From assembly GCA_020847735.1 (NCBI GenBank), contig JADLBL010000025.1, positions 33,613 through 97,612 of the forward strand: a DNA stretch of 64,000 nucleotides. The letters run 5' to 3'. A model generated the notes under the pieces. That model worked only from the letters and a program-made list of their open reading frames with translations. It was not told the DNA's origin and made no database searches. This document shows positions 20,207 to 28,312 of the stretch, piece by piece (within the stretch, counting starts at the first letter, position 1; the number at the start of each line of letters is the position of its first letter). Made by a program: the position numbers and the translations under genes. Source of the stretch: Candidatus Eisenbacteria bacterium. GTDB lineage: Bacteria > Eisenbacteria > RBG-16-71-46.

Positions 20207-20845
20207 ATGCGTCCCCGCTCGCCCGCACTCACGCTGCTCGCCCTGCTGCTGGCCGGCGCGGCCTGGTCCGCCCCGCGGATTCCGGCCGTCGCGCCGCCGC
20301 CGTCGGCACGAGCGGGCGGCGAGTACGTGACCGCGCTGCCCGAGCTTCCCGCCGGCGTGGACGAGTGCGAGCTGCTGCTGCTGCCCGACGACGGCTCGGG
20401 GCGCGCGATTCGGCTGACGCCGGAGCGCGAGGCCGACGATGGCCCGCTCCGCTGGCGCATGCCGCGCGTTCACGCGAGTCGCGCGCGGCTGGTGCTGCGC
20501 GCGGGCGGGCGCTTCGGCGAGACCGAATCGGCGCCCTCGGAGTACTTCGCCATCGAGGCGGGCGCGCCGCAGGAGCCTGCCGAAGTCCTGCGGGGCGAAG
20601 CGGAGATCGCGTGGCATTTCGGCGAGGAAGGCGGCGGACGGGCTGAGGCGCTGCGGTCCTCGGGCGCCGCGTTCTTCGCCGGCGCCGCGCGCATGCACGC
20701 GAGCGCTCCGCGCCCTCGCGGGCCCCTCGCCGGCCTGCCCGAAGCCGGGCAGCAGGCGGGAGCGTTGCTCGAGGTCCCGAAGGAGTCCCCACCGCCCGCG
20801 CCGCCGACTTCGCGGCGGCCGGCGTTCGTCCCGCTCAGGAACTGA
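20207..20845 (+). CDS. Secreted protein of unknown function
   Basis: Protein of 212 residues with a signal peptide (MRPRSPALTLLALLLAGAAWSA). Residues about 38-125 look like one small beta domain (GGEYVTALPELPAGVDECELLLLP...SRARLVLRAGGRFGETESAPSEYF). The tail is alanine-, arginine- and proline-rich. I recognise no family. There is no Shine-Dalgarno; TATCCT lies eight bases before the ATG, which would put the transcript start at or next to the start codon. It is divergent from ubiA and 90 bases before the TonB receptor on the same strand; co-expression with that receptor is plausible. Confidence 0.75.
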   Translation: MRPRSPALTLLALLLAGAAWSAPRIPAVAPPPSARAGGEYVTALPELPAGVDECELLLLPDDGSGRAIRLTPEREADDGPLRWRMPRVHASRARLVLRAGGRFGETESAPSEYFAIEAGAPQEPAEVLRGEAEIAWHFGEEGGGRAEALRSSGAAFFAGAARMHASAPRPRGPLAGLPEAGQQAGALLEVPKESPPPAPPTSRRPAFVPLRN

Positions 20846-20935
20846 AGTCCGCACGAAACCCGCACCCTTCGAACCCGCCCGCCGCGCACCGCGTGGCCGG
20901 GCCGATTTCGTCTGGCGTTTCGTGAAAGGACTCCC

Positions 20936-22990
20936 GTGTTCCCTTCCTGCTTCTTCACCCGGGCCGCGCGCGCGCTCGGGGCGGCGGTCTGCGGCCTGGC
21001 CGCGACCGCGCTGGCGGTGTCGGCCGGCGCGGCGCAGACCGCGCCCGCCGACACCGCGATCGTCGAGATCGAAGGCACCAGCGTGCTCGGCAGCCGCACG
21101 GGCACGACCCGCGGCGGCAGCAGCGTGGTCCACTCGGACATTGATTCGCTCCCGCTGCCGGCGGCGGCCAGCCTGCGCGAGGTGATCGAGGAGCTGCCCT
21201 CGGTCCACGTGCGCACCAACAGCCGCGGCGAAACCGAGCTGTCCATCCGTGGCTCGGAATCGAGACAGGTCTCGGTGCTCTACGACGGGCTGCCGCTCAC
21301 GCTGAGCTGGGACGGCCGCACCGACGTGTCGGTGATCCCGGTCGGCGCCATGCGGCAGGTCACGCTCGTGCCCGGGCTCTCGACCATCCTGACCGGACCC
21401 AACGTGCTCGGCGGCATGATTGACTTCCGCAGCCACGCGGGAGCGGCGCCGGACCACTCCTCGCTCGAGGCGGGCGCGGGCGTTGACGCGAGCGGCGGGT
21501 TCGGCGCCACGGCTTCGATCAGCGTGCCGCGGCGCCTGCGCGCGGGCGTCCTCACGGCGCGCGCCGGCGCGGGGCACCGCGATTCGCCGGGCGCGACGAA
21601 ACCCGCGGGGATCGTGCAGCCGATCCTCGGCGAGCGCCTGCGCATCAACACCGACGCCGCGGCCAGCGACGCGTTCGCCTCGCTGCGCTTCGATCACGAG
21701 GGCGGAGCGTGGACGTCGCTCGCCAGCTCGGCGTATCGCGAGGAGCGCGGCATCGCGGCCGAGCTGGGCGTGAGCGAGCCTCGATACTGGCGCTACCCTT
21801 TCGTCGCCCGCTCGCTGTCGGTGCTCTCCGCGGGCAGCGGCGCCCGCCGGGCGCCCTGGGGCGGCGCGGCGAGCCTGCAGGCCAGCTTCGGACTCGACGC
21901 CGGCCGGACCGAGATCGACGCCTACGATTCGATCCTCTACGACAGCATCACGAGCGAGGAGGACGGCGAACAGGTCACGCTGTCCATGCGCGCGACCGCC
22001 AGCCAGACGCTCGGCCGCAACGCCGACCTGCGGCTCGGCGTGACGAGCAGCCAGCTCACCTACGACGAGTTCCTCACCCCAGGAGCCACCAGCCGCTATC
22101 GCCACCGGCTCTGGAGCGTGGCCGGAGAGACGATCGTGCGGCGCCCCTTCGAGGGCGGCGGGCCGCTCGAGGAGCTGGACCTGTCGCTGGGGCTGGCGCT
22201 CGACCGCTCGACGAATCCGCTCGCCGGCGGCAAACCGGGCGTCGGGGCGCTCGATGAGCCCGGCGCGCGCGCCGGCCTGAGCGCCGTGTTCTCCGGCGGA
22301 GCCGTGACGGTGCACGCGAGCGCCAACCGAAGGGCGCGCTTTCCCTCGCTGCGCGAGCTCTACTCGGGCGCGCTCAACCGCTTCACGCCGAATCCGGACC
22401 TCAAACCGGAGCGGCTGGTCGCGGGCGAAGTCGGCGTCATGCTCCGGGACCGGCTCGGGCAGTTGCAGGTCGTCGCCTTCACGCAACGGCTCTCGGATGC
22501 CGTGGTCCGCATTCGCGAAAGCGGTCGCTTCAAGCGCGTCAACCAGGAGGGGCTGAAGAGCCGGGGCGTCGAGCTCATCGGCTCGCGGCGCTTCGGCGGG
22601 CTTTCCCTGGGCGCGGACTTCACCGCGCAAACCGCCGACCTGCTCGATCCGAGCGCGCAGCTCGAGCACCCCGAGAACCTTCCGGAGACGAGCGGCAGCC
22701 TGCGCGCCGAGCTGAGTCTGCCGCGCCGGTTCCGCCTCGGCGCCTCGGCGCGCTGGATCGGCGAGCAGTTCGCGCTCCACCCCGATTCGGGCGAACTCGA
22801 GACGCTCGCCTCGGCGACGACCCTGGGCGTGAACGTCGCGCGCGACTGGCGACTGGGCGGCGCGGACGGGTGGGCGAGCACGCTGCGCACGACGATTGCC
22901 GTGGACAACCTGACCGACAAGGCGGTCTTCGACGCCTACGGTCTGCCGGGGCCCGGTCAGCTCCTTCGCTTCGAGATGCGCGTGAACTGA
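20936..22990 (+). CDS. TonB-dependent outer-membrane receptor
   Basis: Protein of 684 residues. The start is GTG with AAAGGA five bases upstream. A signal peptide covers about residues 1-33 (AVSAGAAQTAP). The plug domain spans about 60-170 (AASLREVIEELPSVHVRTN, ETELSIRGSESRQVSVLYDG, VTLVPGLSTILTGPNVLGG) and a 22-strand-type barrel fills the rest (LDLSLGLALDR, FPSLRELYSGALNRFTPNPDLKPERLVAGEVG), ending in a short terminal strand LLRFEMRVN. It imports a bulky ligand with TonB energy; the ligand, whether siderophore, cobalamin or glycan, cannot be told. No TonB/ExbBD gene is in the window. A strong hairpin follows at 23015. Confidence 0.92.
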   Translation: MFPSCFFTRAARALGAAVCGLAATALAVSAGAAQTAPADTAIVEIEGTSVLGSRTGTTRGGSSVVHSDIDSLPLPAAASLREVIEELPSVHVRTNSRGETELSIRGSESRQVSVLYDGLPLTLSWDGRTDVSVIPVGAMRQVTLVPGLSTILTGPNVLGGMIDFRSHAGAAPDHSSLEAGAGVDASGGFGATASISVPRRLRAGVLTARAGAGHRDSPGATKPAGIVQPILGERLRINTDAAASDAFASLRFDHEGGAWTSLASSAYREERGIAAELGVSEPRYWRYPFVARSLSVLSAGSGARRAPWGGAASLQASFGLDAGRTEIDAYDSILYDSITSEEDGEQVTLSMRATASQTLGRNADLRLGVTSSQLTYDEFLTPGATSRYRHRLWSVAGETIVRRPFEGGGPLEELDLSLGLALDRSTNPLAGGKPGVGALDEPGARAGLSAVFSGGAVTVHASANRRARFPSLRELYSGALNRFTPNPDLKPERLVAGEVGVMLRDRLGQLQVVAFTQRLSDAVVRIRESGRFKRVNQEGLKSRGVELIGSRRFGGLSLGADFTAQTADLLDPSAQLEHPENLPETSGSLRAELSLPRRFRLGASARWIGEQFALHPDSGELETLASATTLGVNVARDWRLGGADGWASTLRTTIAVDNLTDKAVFDAYGLPGPGQLLRFEMRVN

Positions 22991-23014
22991 CCCCTGAGAG
23001 CGGCCCGCGCACCC

Positions 23015-23042
23015 GCGGCCCGGCCCACGCAGGCCGGGCCGC
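23015..23042 (+). terminator. Hairpin after TonB receptor gene
   Basis: Perfect 11-bp stem (GCGGCCCGGCC with its complement) and a six-base loop CACGCA, 24 bases after the receptor stop. Only two T follow, so if it terminates it does so without a classical T tract. Confidence 0.5.
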
Positions 23043-23158
23043 GCGCGCTTCATGCCGCGGACCGGACGGCGCCCCGCGCACACCACACCACCTCAACGCC
23101 CGGAGTCCGATCCGGGCCGCCGTCAGTCGCCCGAGGCGTGATTCATTTCGGGCACCGG

Positions 23159-23191
23159 GGCCCCGGCCGGGACGAACCCCGAGCCGGGGCC
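23159..23191. other. Stem-loop in the lexA upstream region
   Basis: Nine-bp perfect stem (GGCCCCGGC / GCCGGGGCC) with a 15-base loop in the non-coding stretch, followed by TTCGGG. Purpose unknown; could be part of a small RNA or a terminator for either strand. Confidence 0.3.
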
Positions 23192-23515
23192 TTCGGGTCA
23201 CGGACTTGCTCCTTCATCGCACCGGGCGGTGGCGGCGGCCGCCGCGCCTCGGCAAGTCGGCCCCCGATTGCGACCCACCTCGGCGCCATCGGCCATCCAC
23301 CCCGGCCCCGATGCGACGGAGACCTTGCGGCCCCGCCGTAGGCATCGAGCACGATCGCTGCCACCGACACCTGCGTTCCCGGGCCGGCCGAAAGTCGTGC
23401 GCCACAACGGCGCCCACCCGAGGGTCCGGCGCAACCGCGACGCGCGTGCGTCGAAGTTGGCAGCGGAGCGTCGGGCCGCCAAACCAGCCGGCGGCGAGGC
23501 CCGAAGATTCGGCCC

Positions 23516-23545
23516 TTGACGGACTGCACGCGTGTGCACTAGTGT
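23516..23545 (+). promoter_or_regulatory. lexA promoter
   Basis: A -35 hexamer TTGACG (23516-23521), an 18-bp spacer and a -10 hexamer TAGTGT (23540-23545), 54 bases before the lexA ATG. The rpmH promoter has the same TTGACG-N18-TAGnnT layout, which supports both. A near-perfect palindrome fills the spacer. Confidence 0.65.
23525..23538 (+). promoter_or_regulatory. Candidate LexA operator inside the lexA promoter spacer
   Basis: TGCACGCGTGTGCA is a 14-base palindrome with one mismatched central pair, placed between -35 and -10 where a repressor would block RNA polymerase. LexA normally represses its own gene, and LexA operators differ between phyla, so this is a reasonable autoregulatory site. 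It does not match the E. coli or Bacillus consensus. Confidence 0.45.
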
Positions 23546-23557
23546 CCGCGCGTGCCA

Positions 23558-23574
23558 GGTTCCTGCCTCGAACC
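23558..23574 (+). promoter_or_regulatory. Second candidate operator in the lexA leader
   Basis: GGTTC-N7-GAACC, a 17-base inverted repeat located 13-29 bases after the -10 box. It uses the GTTC/GAAC core that recurs in several LexA operator classes, but in inverted rather than direct order. Confidence 0.4.
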
Positions 23575-23599
23575 CAACCGAACAGGGACGGAGAACCAC

Positions 23600-24199
23600 A
23601 TGCTCAACGACAGAGCCCGCGAGATTCTCGCGTTCATCCAGCGCTTCCGCCGCGAGAACGGCTCCGCGCCGACCATTCGCGAGATCGGCGAACACTTTCG
23701 AATCACTTCGACGAATGGGGTGCGGTACTACCTGAACCTGCTCGAGAAGGCGGGGCACATCCGCCGCAACCGGAAGATCTCGCGCGGCATCGGTCCCGTC
23801 TCGGCACCCCGCGCCATCGGGATTCCCGTGCTCGGGCGCGTCGCGGCCGGCCAGCCGATCCTCGCCGAGGAGAACTTCACCGGCGCCCTCGAGATGGCGG
23901 ACATGTTCGGTGAGACCGCCAACCTCTTCGCGCTCCAGGTGCGCGGCGACAGCATGATTGACGCCGGCATCCTCGAGGGCGACTACGTCATCGTTCGCAA
24001 GCAGGACGAAGCGCGCAGCGGCGAGATCGTGGTCGCACTGCTCGAGGACGAGGCCACGGTGAAGTACTACCAGCCGCGCCGTGGCCACATCGAACTGGTC
24101 GCGGCCAACGTGAAGTACGAGCCGATCGTCGTCGGCAAGGGGGACCCGCTCCGCATCCTCGGCATCGTCCGAGGCGTCGTTCGCACCGTTCATCGCTGA
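23600..24199 (+). CDS. lexA: LexA repressor of the SOS response
   Basis: Protein of 199 residues. The winged helix occupies about residues 1-65 (REILAFIQRFRRENGSAPTI, FRITSTNGVRYYLNLLEKAG). The autocleavage site is A83-G84 in GRVAAGQ; the catalytic dyad is S118 (GDSMID) and K155 (ATVKYY). All elements for RecA-stimulated self-cleavage are present. Start 23600 is chosen because GGAG lies six bases upstream; an earlier in-frame ATG at 23552 falls in the leader. Likely represses itself through one of two palindromes in its promoter. It is monocistronic, closed by a terminator at 24211. Confidence 0.95.
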   Translation: MLNDRAREILAFIQRFRRENGSAPTIREIGEHFRITSTNGVRYYLNLLEKAGHIRRNRKISRGIGPVSAPRAIGIPVLGRVAAGQPILAEENFTGALEMADMFGETANLFALQVRGDSMIDAGILEGDYVIVRKQDEARSGEIVVALLEDEATVKYYQPRRGHIELVAANVKYEPIVVGKGDPLRILGIVRGVVRTVHR

Positions 24200-24210
24200 G
24201 GGCAGCACCA

Positions 24211-24233
24211 CGGGAGCCGCGGCTCCCGTTTTT
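24211..24233 (+). terminator. Rho-independent terminator of lexA
   Basis: Perfect 18-base palindrome (CGGGAGCCG and its complement) followed directly by TTTTT, 12 bases after the lexA stop. The most classical terminator in the window. Confidence 0.85.
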
Positions 24234-24283
24234 CACCCCCGCGTAGTGCACATCCGTTCAACGTCCCCGCAGGAGGAAGTCCC

Positions 24284-24757
24284 GTGGAACTCGACCTGGC
24301 CCCCACTGTGAAGCAGGCACTCGGCAGGAGTTGGGAGCCCGTGTATCGCAGCCAGCTCCACTACCTCGTCACCTGGAGCACGCGGGGGCGGCGGCCGGTG
24401 CTCAAGGACCGGCACATCGAAGCGCTCCGCGGCCTGATCCGGGCGACCTGCGAGGAGCGGCACTTCGAGCTCGTGGAAGTCGTCGCCGGCCAGGACCACG
24501 TGCACGTGCTTTTTGGACTGCGTCCGGCGCAGAGCGTGGCGAGCGCCGTCCGCGAGCTCAAGGGCAGGACGGGCATGGCGCTCCTGGCCCAGTTCCCCGA
24601 ACTTCGCGTGTGGTTGCGCGGCAATCTCGTCTGGGACGAGCGCTACTCGGTCGAGACGGTAAGCCCGTTGCGCCTCGACACGCTGCGGGAACGGCTGTCG
24701 AGCCGGCACCGCAACGCGCTCGAGGAGTTCGCGGCGGGCTGGGCGGAAGCAAGCTGA
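24284..24757 (+). CDS. Y1 (IS200/REP-associated) transposase-like protein lacking the usual catalytic tyrosine
   Basis: Protein of 157 residues in the HUH single-strand transposase superfamily. QLHYLVTWSTRGRRPVL and GQDHVHVLFGLRP carry the HUH pair (HVH), followed by AVRELKGRTGMALLAQFP. In IS200/RAYT proteins a C-terminal helix supplies the nucleophile tyrosine (RRYIENQ type); by eye the aligned segment here is LRERLSSRH, without tyrosine. GTG at 24284 has a textbook AGGAGG seven bases upstream, so the gene is well expressed rather than decayed. No TnpB or transposon ends are visible. A domesticated RAYT-like protein is the best reading; a misaligned nucleophile is the alternative. Confidence 0.75.
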   Translation: MELDLAPTVKQALGRSWEPVYRSQLHYLVTWSTRGRRPVLKDRHIEALRGLIRATCEERHFELVEVVAGQDHVHVLFGLRPAQSVASAVRELKGRTGMALLAQFPELRVWLRGNLVWDERYSVETVSPLRLDTLRERLSSRHRNALEEFAAGWAEAS

Positions 24758-24902
24758 TCGCGGACTGCTGACGATTCACCGCGCCGGCGGCGGCGGGCTC
24801 ATCTTCGCCTGATCCTCTCGCGCCTCGCCGCGGCCGGTCGCGGATGCCGTCGGGTCGGCGGTGCGCGGCATGTTCGTGCCGGGTGCTGCGGGCGCTCCGC
24901 GT

Positions 24903-24943
24903 GAGCCGCCCGCGCGTGGCAAGCGCATCGCGCGGGCGGGCTC
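24903..24943. terminator. Hairpin between the Y1-like gene and the EamA gene
   Basis: GAGCCGCCCGCGCG (24903-24916) pairs with 24929-24943 with a one-base bulge, leaving a 12-base loop. It lies between two convergent genes and could end both transcripts, or be a REP-like palindrome linked to the nearby Y1 protein. The rest of 24758-24997 holds nothing recognisable. Confidence 0.35.
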
Positions 24944-24997
24944 GCCGTGCGGCCGCGGGCCGCGGCGGCGACGCCGCCCGGCGCCGCGAGTGCCGGC

Positions 24998-25972
24998 TCA
25001 CGCCCGTTCGACGGCGGCCTGCGGCACCTCGGGCCGTTCACGCGAGGCCAGCAGAGCCGCGGCGAGCACCAACGCGGCTCCGACGATCTGCATGGGCCCG
25101 AGCCGTTCGCCAAGGAAGACGGCCGCGGCCACGATGACGACGAGCGGCTCGGCCGTCGCGATCACGCCGGCCTCGGCGGCCGGCAGGGAGCGGAGCCCGG
25201 CGTAGAAGAGCGAGAACGGAACCAGCGTCGAGAAGATGCCGAGGGCGATGAACATCCACCACAGGTCCTGCCCATAGCCGGCCGCGGCGATGGCCCACGG
25301 CGGCGAGTGGAACGACCAGAAGAGCGCCGCCACGAGGAACGTATAGAAGAGCACCGTGGCCGGGTGATATCGCTCGAGGCCCCGCTTGGAGTACTGGATG
25401 TAGAACGCGAACGCCGCCGCCGAGGCGAACCCCACACCCCACTCGATCGGTCCGGCATCCATCGTGCGCGGATCCACCCCGCCGACGAGCAGCGCCGTCC
25501 CGCCGAGCGCCAGAGCCACCGCCGTGAGCATGCTCCAGCCGACCCAGCGCCCGCGGATCAGCTCGATGGCGACGAGCAGGGAGGGTGCGAGGTACTGGAT
25601 GAGAATCCCGACGTTCACGCCGAGATGGGCGATGGAGTAGTAGTAGGTGGACTGGACGGCCGCGACGCCGAAGAGGCCCAGCACGACGAAGTAGGTCAGG
25701 TCCGAGCGGCGGATGCGGAGCAGGTCACGCCGGGTGGTGACCAGGATCGCGAACAGGACGATCACCGCGATGGCGAGTCTCAGCTCGACGACGACGAGGC
25801 TGTCCACGTGGCGGTCGCGAAACACGAAGCGCGCGAGGGTCGCCGACAGCGCCCAGAAGACCGTCGCCGAGAAGACGAAGGCCCGGCCGCGGGCGGCGTG
25901 GAAACCGGGATCGGATGGGGGCGCAGTCCGGGAGCCGGGAGGGACCTGCTCCACGGTGGAAGCGGGCGTCAT
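24998..25972 (-). CDS. EamA/DMT-family membrane transporter
   Basis: Protein of 324 residues with ten predicted membrane helices in two EamA repeats: first repeat about 28-160 (FVFSATVFWALSATLARFVF), second about 175-310, ending in TAEPLVVIVAAAVFLGERLGPMQIVGAALVLAA, the standard EamA closing block. These proteins export or take up small metabolites such as amino acids or nucleosides; the substrate is unknown. Start 25972 is preferred (AGGA upstream); a GTG at 26032 lies in AT-rich DNA that looks like the promoter. The polar N-terminus of about 25 residues is outside the repeat. Confidence 0.88.
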   Translation of the reverse strand: MTPASTVEQVPPGSRTAPPSDPGFHAARGRAFVFSATVFWALSATLARFVFRDRHVDSLVVVELRLAIAVIVLFAILVTTRRDLLRIRRSDLTYFVVLGLFGVAAVQSTYYYSIAHLGVNVGILIQYLAPSLLVAIELIRGRWVGWSMLTAVALALGGTALLVGGVDPRTMDAGPIEWGVGFASAAAFAFYIQYSKRGLERYHPATVLFYTFLVAALFWSFHSPPWAIAAAGYGQDLWWMFIALGIFSTLVPFSLFYAGLRSLPAAEAGVIATAEPLVVIVAAAVFLGERLGPMQIVGAALVLAAALLASRERPEVPQAAVERA

Positions 25973-26073
25973 CTGCCTGACTTCCTGGGCGTTCGTGCGC
26001 TCGAAGTTGTGATTATGGATTCTTTGTGGCACATGAAGTTATGCGGATGTGTATTCAATCTGGCAGGCGTGGG

Positions 26074-26457
26074 TCAGCTCGTCAGCTCGACTCCCTCGGT
26101 GCCTGCCTCCAGCATCGTGCATCGGCCCGTGAAGTGAACGCCGGGCTCCATCACCACGCTGAACGCGGCGACGTCGCCGTCCATGTGGGCGCCCGTCTTG
26201 AGCTCGACGACGCCCAGGGCACGGATGCTGCCGATGACGCGCCCCTTGATCATGGCCTCCTTGATCTCGATGTCCGAGCGCATCACGCCGTGCTCGCCGA
26301 TCTCGAGACGTTCGCAGCTCAGGACGTCGCCCTCGAACTCGCCGTCAATGCGCAGCGTCCCGCTGATCATCAGGGTGCCGCGCACGCTCGAGCCGACGCC
26401 GATCACGGTGTTCGCGCGGGGAGCTTCCTCCGGCTGCTGTTTGGTGCCGAATCGCAT
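26074..26457 (-). CDS. Bactofilin, polymer-forming cytoskeletal protein
   Basis: Protein of 127 residues with a short disordered N-terminus and one bactofilin (DUF583) beta-helix: NTVIGVGSSVRGTLMISGTLRIDGEFEGDV, then repeats of about 18 residues to MEPGVHFTGRC. Bactofilins polymerise without nucleotide and, in Myxococcus, form scaffolds that position the ParABS system. Here the gene lies 30 bases after parB on the same strand, which strongly suggests that role. The ATG at 26457 has GGAGG eight bases upstream; a GTG one codon earlier also exists. Confidence 0.9.
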   Translation of the reverse strand: MRFGTKQQPEEAPRANTVIGVGSSVRGTLMISGTLRIDGEFEGDVLSCERLEIGEHGVMRSDIEIKEAMIKGRVIGSIRALGVVELKTGAHMDGDVAAFSVVMEPGVHFTGRCTMLEAGTEGVELTS

Positions 26458-26487
26458 CACATGGCCCTCCTGGCCGCGGGTATCCGG

Positions 26488-27357
26488 CTAAAGAACGCCC
26501 CAGGCCTCGAGCAGGCGCTCGAGGTCGTCCTGGCTGTAGAACTCGAACTCGACCCGGCCGCCCTTGCGGCCCGGCATGATGGCGACGTTCGTGCTGAAGC
26601 GCTGCTTGAGCTTCTCCTCCCACTCTGGAAGCCCTTCCAGTCGCGCGACCCGGGGACGGGTGTGCGCCTTGCGCTCTCGGCGCCGGACGAACGCCTCCGT
26701 CCGGCGCACCGAAAACCCCTTGCCAACGACATAGCGCGCCGCGGCCAACTGGTCGCCGGCGCCATCAATGCCAAGAATCGCGCGAGCATGCCCGGCGGTT
26801 AGCGTTCCACGTGAAACCATCTCGCGGACCTCAGGCGGCAGGGCCAGCAGACGAAGCGAGTTCGTAATCGAGCTGCGCTGCTTGCCCACGCGCTCGGAGA
26901 GTTGGTCGTGCGTGAGCCCGACCTTCTCGACCAGGGCCTGGTAGGCCCTTGCCTCGTCGATCGGGTTCAGGTCCTCCCGCTGGATGTTCTCGATCAGCGC
27001 CAGCTCCATCATGCCGCGGTCGTCGAAGTCGCGGACGATGGCCGGGATCTGCTCAAGGCCGGCAAGCTGTGCGGCGCGCAGCCGGCGCTCGCCGGCGACG
27101 AGCTGGTACTCGCCAATGCCCCTGGGACGAACCAGCACCGGCTGGATGACCCCGCTGGTGCGGATCGAGTCCGCCAGCTCCTTGAGCCCGGCGTCGTCGA
27201 AGCGCGTGCGAGGCTGGAATGGATTGGGTCCGATGGACTGGATCGGGAGCGACGTCGCTCCGCCGGTCGCCTGGATCTGCCTGCCCTCGACGGCTTCGGT
27301 GGCGGTCGAGGACGAGATGAGCGCCTCGAGCCCGCGTCCAAGCACCTTCCTACTCAT
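26488..27357 (-). CDS. parB: ParB chromosome-partitioning protein (CTPase, parS-binding)
   Basis: Protein of 289 residues. SRKVLGRGLEALI is the ParA-activating N-terminus; the CTP-binding ParB/Srx domain has LPIQSIGPNPFQPR and the GERRLRAAQ motif; the helix-turn-helix covers LTHDQLSERVGKQRSSITNSLRLL; the C-terminal dimer domain ends GRVEFEFYSQDDLERLLEAWG. The gene overlaps parA by eight bases. A parS site lies inside its own coding sequence at 26803. It nucleates on parS, slides along DNA and drives origin segregation with ParA. Confidence 0.96.
   Translation of the reverse strand: MSRKVLGRGLEALISSSTATEAVEGRQIQATGGATSLPIQSIGPNPFQPRTRFDDAGLKELADSIRTSGVIQPVLVRPRGIGEYQLVAGERRLRAAQLAGLEQIPAIVRDFDDRGMMELALIENIQREDLNPIDEARAYQALVEKVGLTHDQLSERVGKQRSSITNSLRLLALPPEVREMVSRGTLTAGHARAILGIDGAGDQLAAARYVVGKGFSVRRTEAFVRRRERKAHTRPRVARLEGLPEWEEKLKQRFSTNVAIMPGRKGGRVEFEFYSQDDLERLLEAWGVL
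26803..26818. other. parS site within parB
   Basis: CGTTCCACGTGAAACC matches the near-universal parS palindrome (TGTTnCACGTGnAACA) at 14 of 16 positions if the two variable bases are counted as matches. parS sites lie near the replication origin, often inside parAB. Confidence 0.85.
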
Positions 27358-28111
27358 GTTCGAGCACCTCCCGCGCGAGCTCGCGATAGCTCTCGGCGCC
27401 GCTGCTGTGTGGGTCGTAAAGGACGATGGGCTTGCCGAACGAAGGCGCCTCGCTGAGGCGCACATTGCGTGGAATTACAGTCTTGTAGACGCGTTCGCCA
27501 AAGAACTTTCTTGCTTCCTCAGCAACCTGCTGGGAAAGGTTGAGCCGGGCGTCGAACATCGTGAGCAGGACTCCTTCGATCCTAAGCGCCGGGTTCAAGT
27601 GGTCCTGAACGAGCCGGATCGCGCCGATCAACTGGGTCAGCCCCTCGAGCGCGAGGTACTCGCACTGGAGCGGGATCAGAACGGAGTCCGAGGCGGTGAG
27701 GGAGTTGATCGTCAGGAGCCCGAGCGATGGCGGCGTGTCAATGAAGACGTAGTCGTAGTCGTCGCGGACCTTCACGAGACAGCTCTTGAGCCGCGTCTCA
27801 CGCGCCATCATGCCGACGAGTTCGACCTCGGCACCCGACAACCTCTGCCCGGTTGGCATCAGGTCCAGGGTCGCAAGGGCCGTCGGCATGATGGCGTCCT
27901 GGACCTCGGCCTGCCCGATCAGCACCTCGTAGGTCGAAAGTCGCTGGTCGTTGCCGTTGATGCCGAACCCGCTCGTGGCGTTGCCCTGCGGGTCAATGTC
28001 CACGACGAGCACGCGCTTGTTCTCCTGCGCGAGGCAGGCAGCCAGGTTGATCGCGGTCGTGGTCTTGCCGACGCCACCCTTTTGGCTGGCGATCGAGATG
28101 ACGCGTCCCAT
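27350..28111 (-). CDS. parA: ParA/Soj chromosome-partitioning ATPase
   Basis: Protein of 253 residues with the deviant Walker A KGGVGKTT near residue 11, Walker A' DIDPQGNATSG, Walker B VFIDTPPSLG and NVRLSEAPSFGKP, all typical of chromosomal Soj. It binds nucleoid DNA as an ATP dimer and is triggered by ParB. No extended N-terminal helix-turn-helix is present, as expected for chromosomal type Ib. It precedes parB with an eight-base overlap; a parS site lies in the gap before it. Confidence 0.96.
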   Translation of the reverse strand: MGRVISIASQKGGVGKTTTAINLAACLAQENKRVLVVDIDPQGNATSGFGINGNDQRLSTYEVLIGQAEVQDAIMPTALATLDLMPTGQRLSGAEVELVGMMARETRLKSCLVKVRDDYDYVFIDTPPSLGLLTINSLTASDSVLIPLQCEYLALEGLTQLIGAIRLVQDHLNPALRIEGVLLTMFDARLNLSQQVAEEARKFFGERVYKTVIPRNVRLSEAPSFGKPIVLYDPHSSGAESYRELAREVLEHE

Positions 28112-28270
28112 GCCTCGACTCGATCGGGCCGGTGGCCCGGTTCAGGAGCGGTGGCTCGCTGGTGCGCCACTCAGCGCGAAGGTCAGCACCCCGCAGGAAA
28201 GCCGCGCGATCCACGCGGCACGAACGAGGCGGCAAGATATCAGGGTCGCTTTGATCCGCTCAAGCCCTAT

Positions 28271-28286
28271 CGTTCCACGTGCAACA
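28271..28286. other. parS site between parA and rsmG
   Basis: CGTTCCACGTGCAACA agrees with the parS consensus at all positions but the first. It sits in the 201-base gap upstream of parA, about 1.45 kb from the other parS. Nothing else is recognised in the gap. Confidence 0.88.
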
Positions 28287-28312
28287 TGCCACGACGAACT
28301 TAAGGAAGCCGG

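Larger units (their letters stand above)
22991..23515. other. Long non-coding stretch between the TonB receptor and lexA
   Basis: About 525 bases with no supportable gene; the long frames that cross it are arginine-rich readings of GC-rich DNA. It holds two strong stem-loops (23015-23042 and 23159-23191) and nothing that I can identify as tRNA or a known riboswitch. A small RNA cannot be excluded. Confidence 0.5.

Noticed and set aside
23165..23180. tRNA T-arm-like GGTTCG on the minus strand
   Set aside because: The stem that should flank the loop does not pair and no acceptor or anticodon arms can be drawn.
23138..23515. Open frames in the non-coding stretch before lexA
   Set aside because: Compositionally random, no ribosome sites, and they overlap the lexA promoter and stem-loops.
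24496..24511. CACGTG sequence in the Y1-like gene as a third parS site
   Set aside because: Flanks read GGAC and CACG rather than GTTn and nAAC, so it does not fit the parS consensus.
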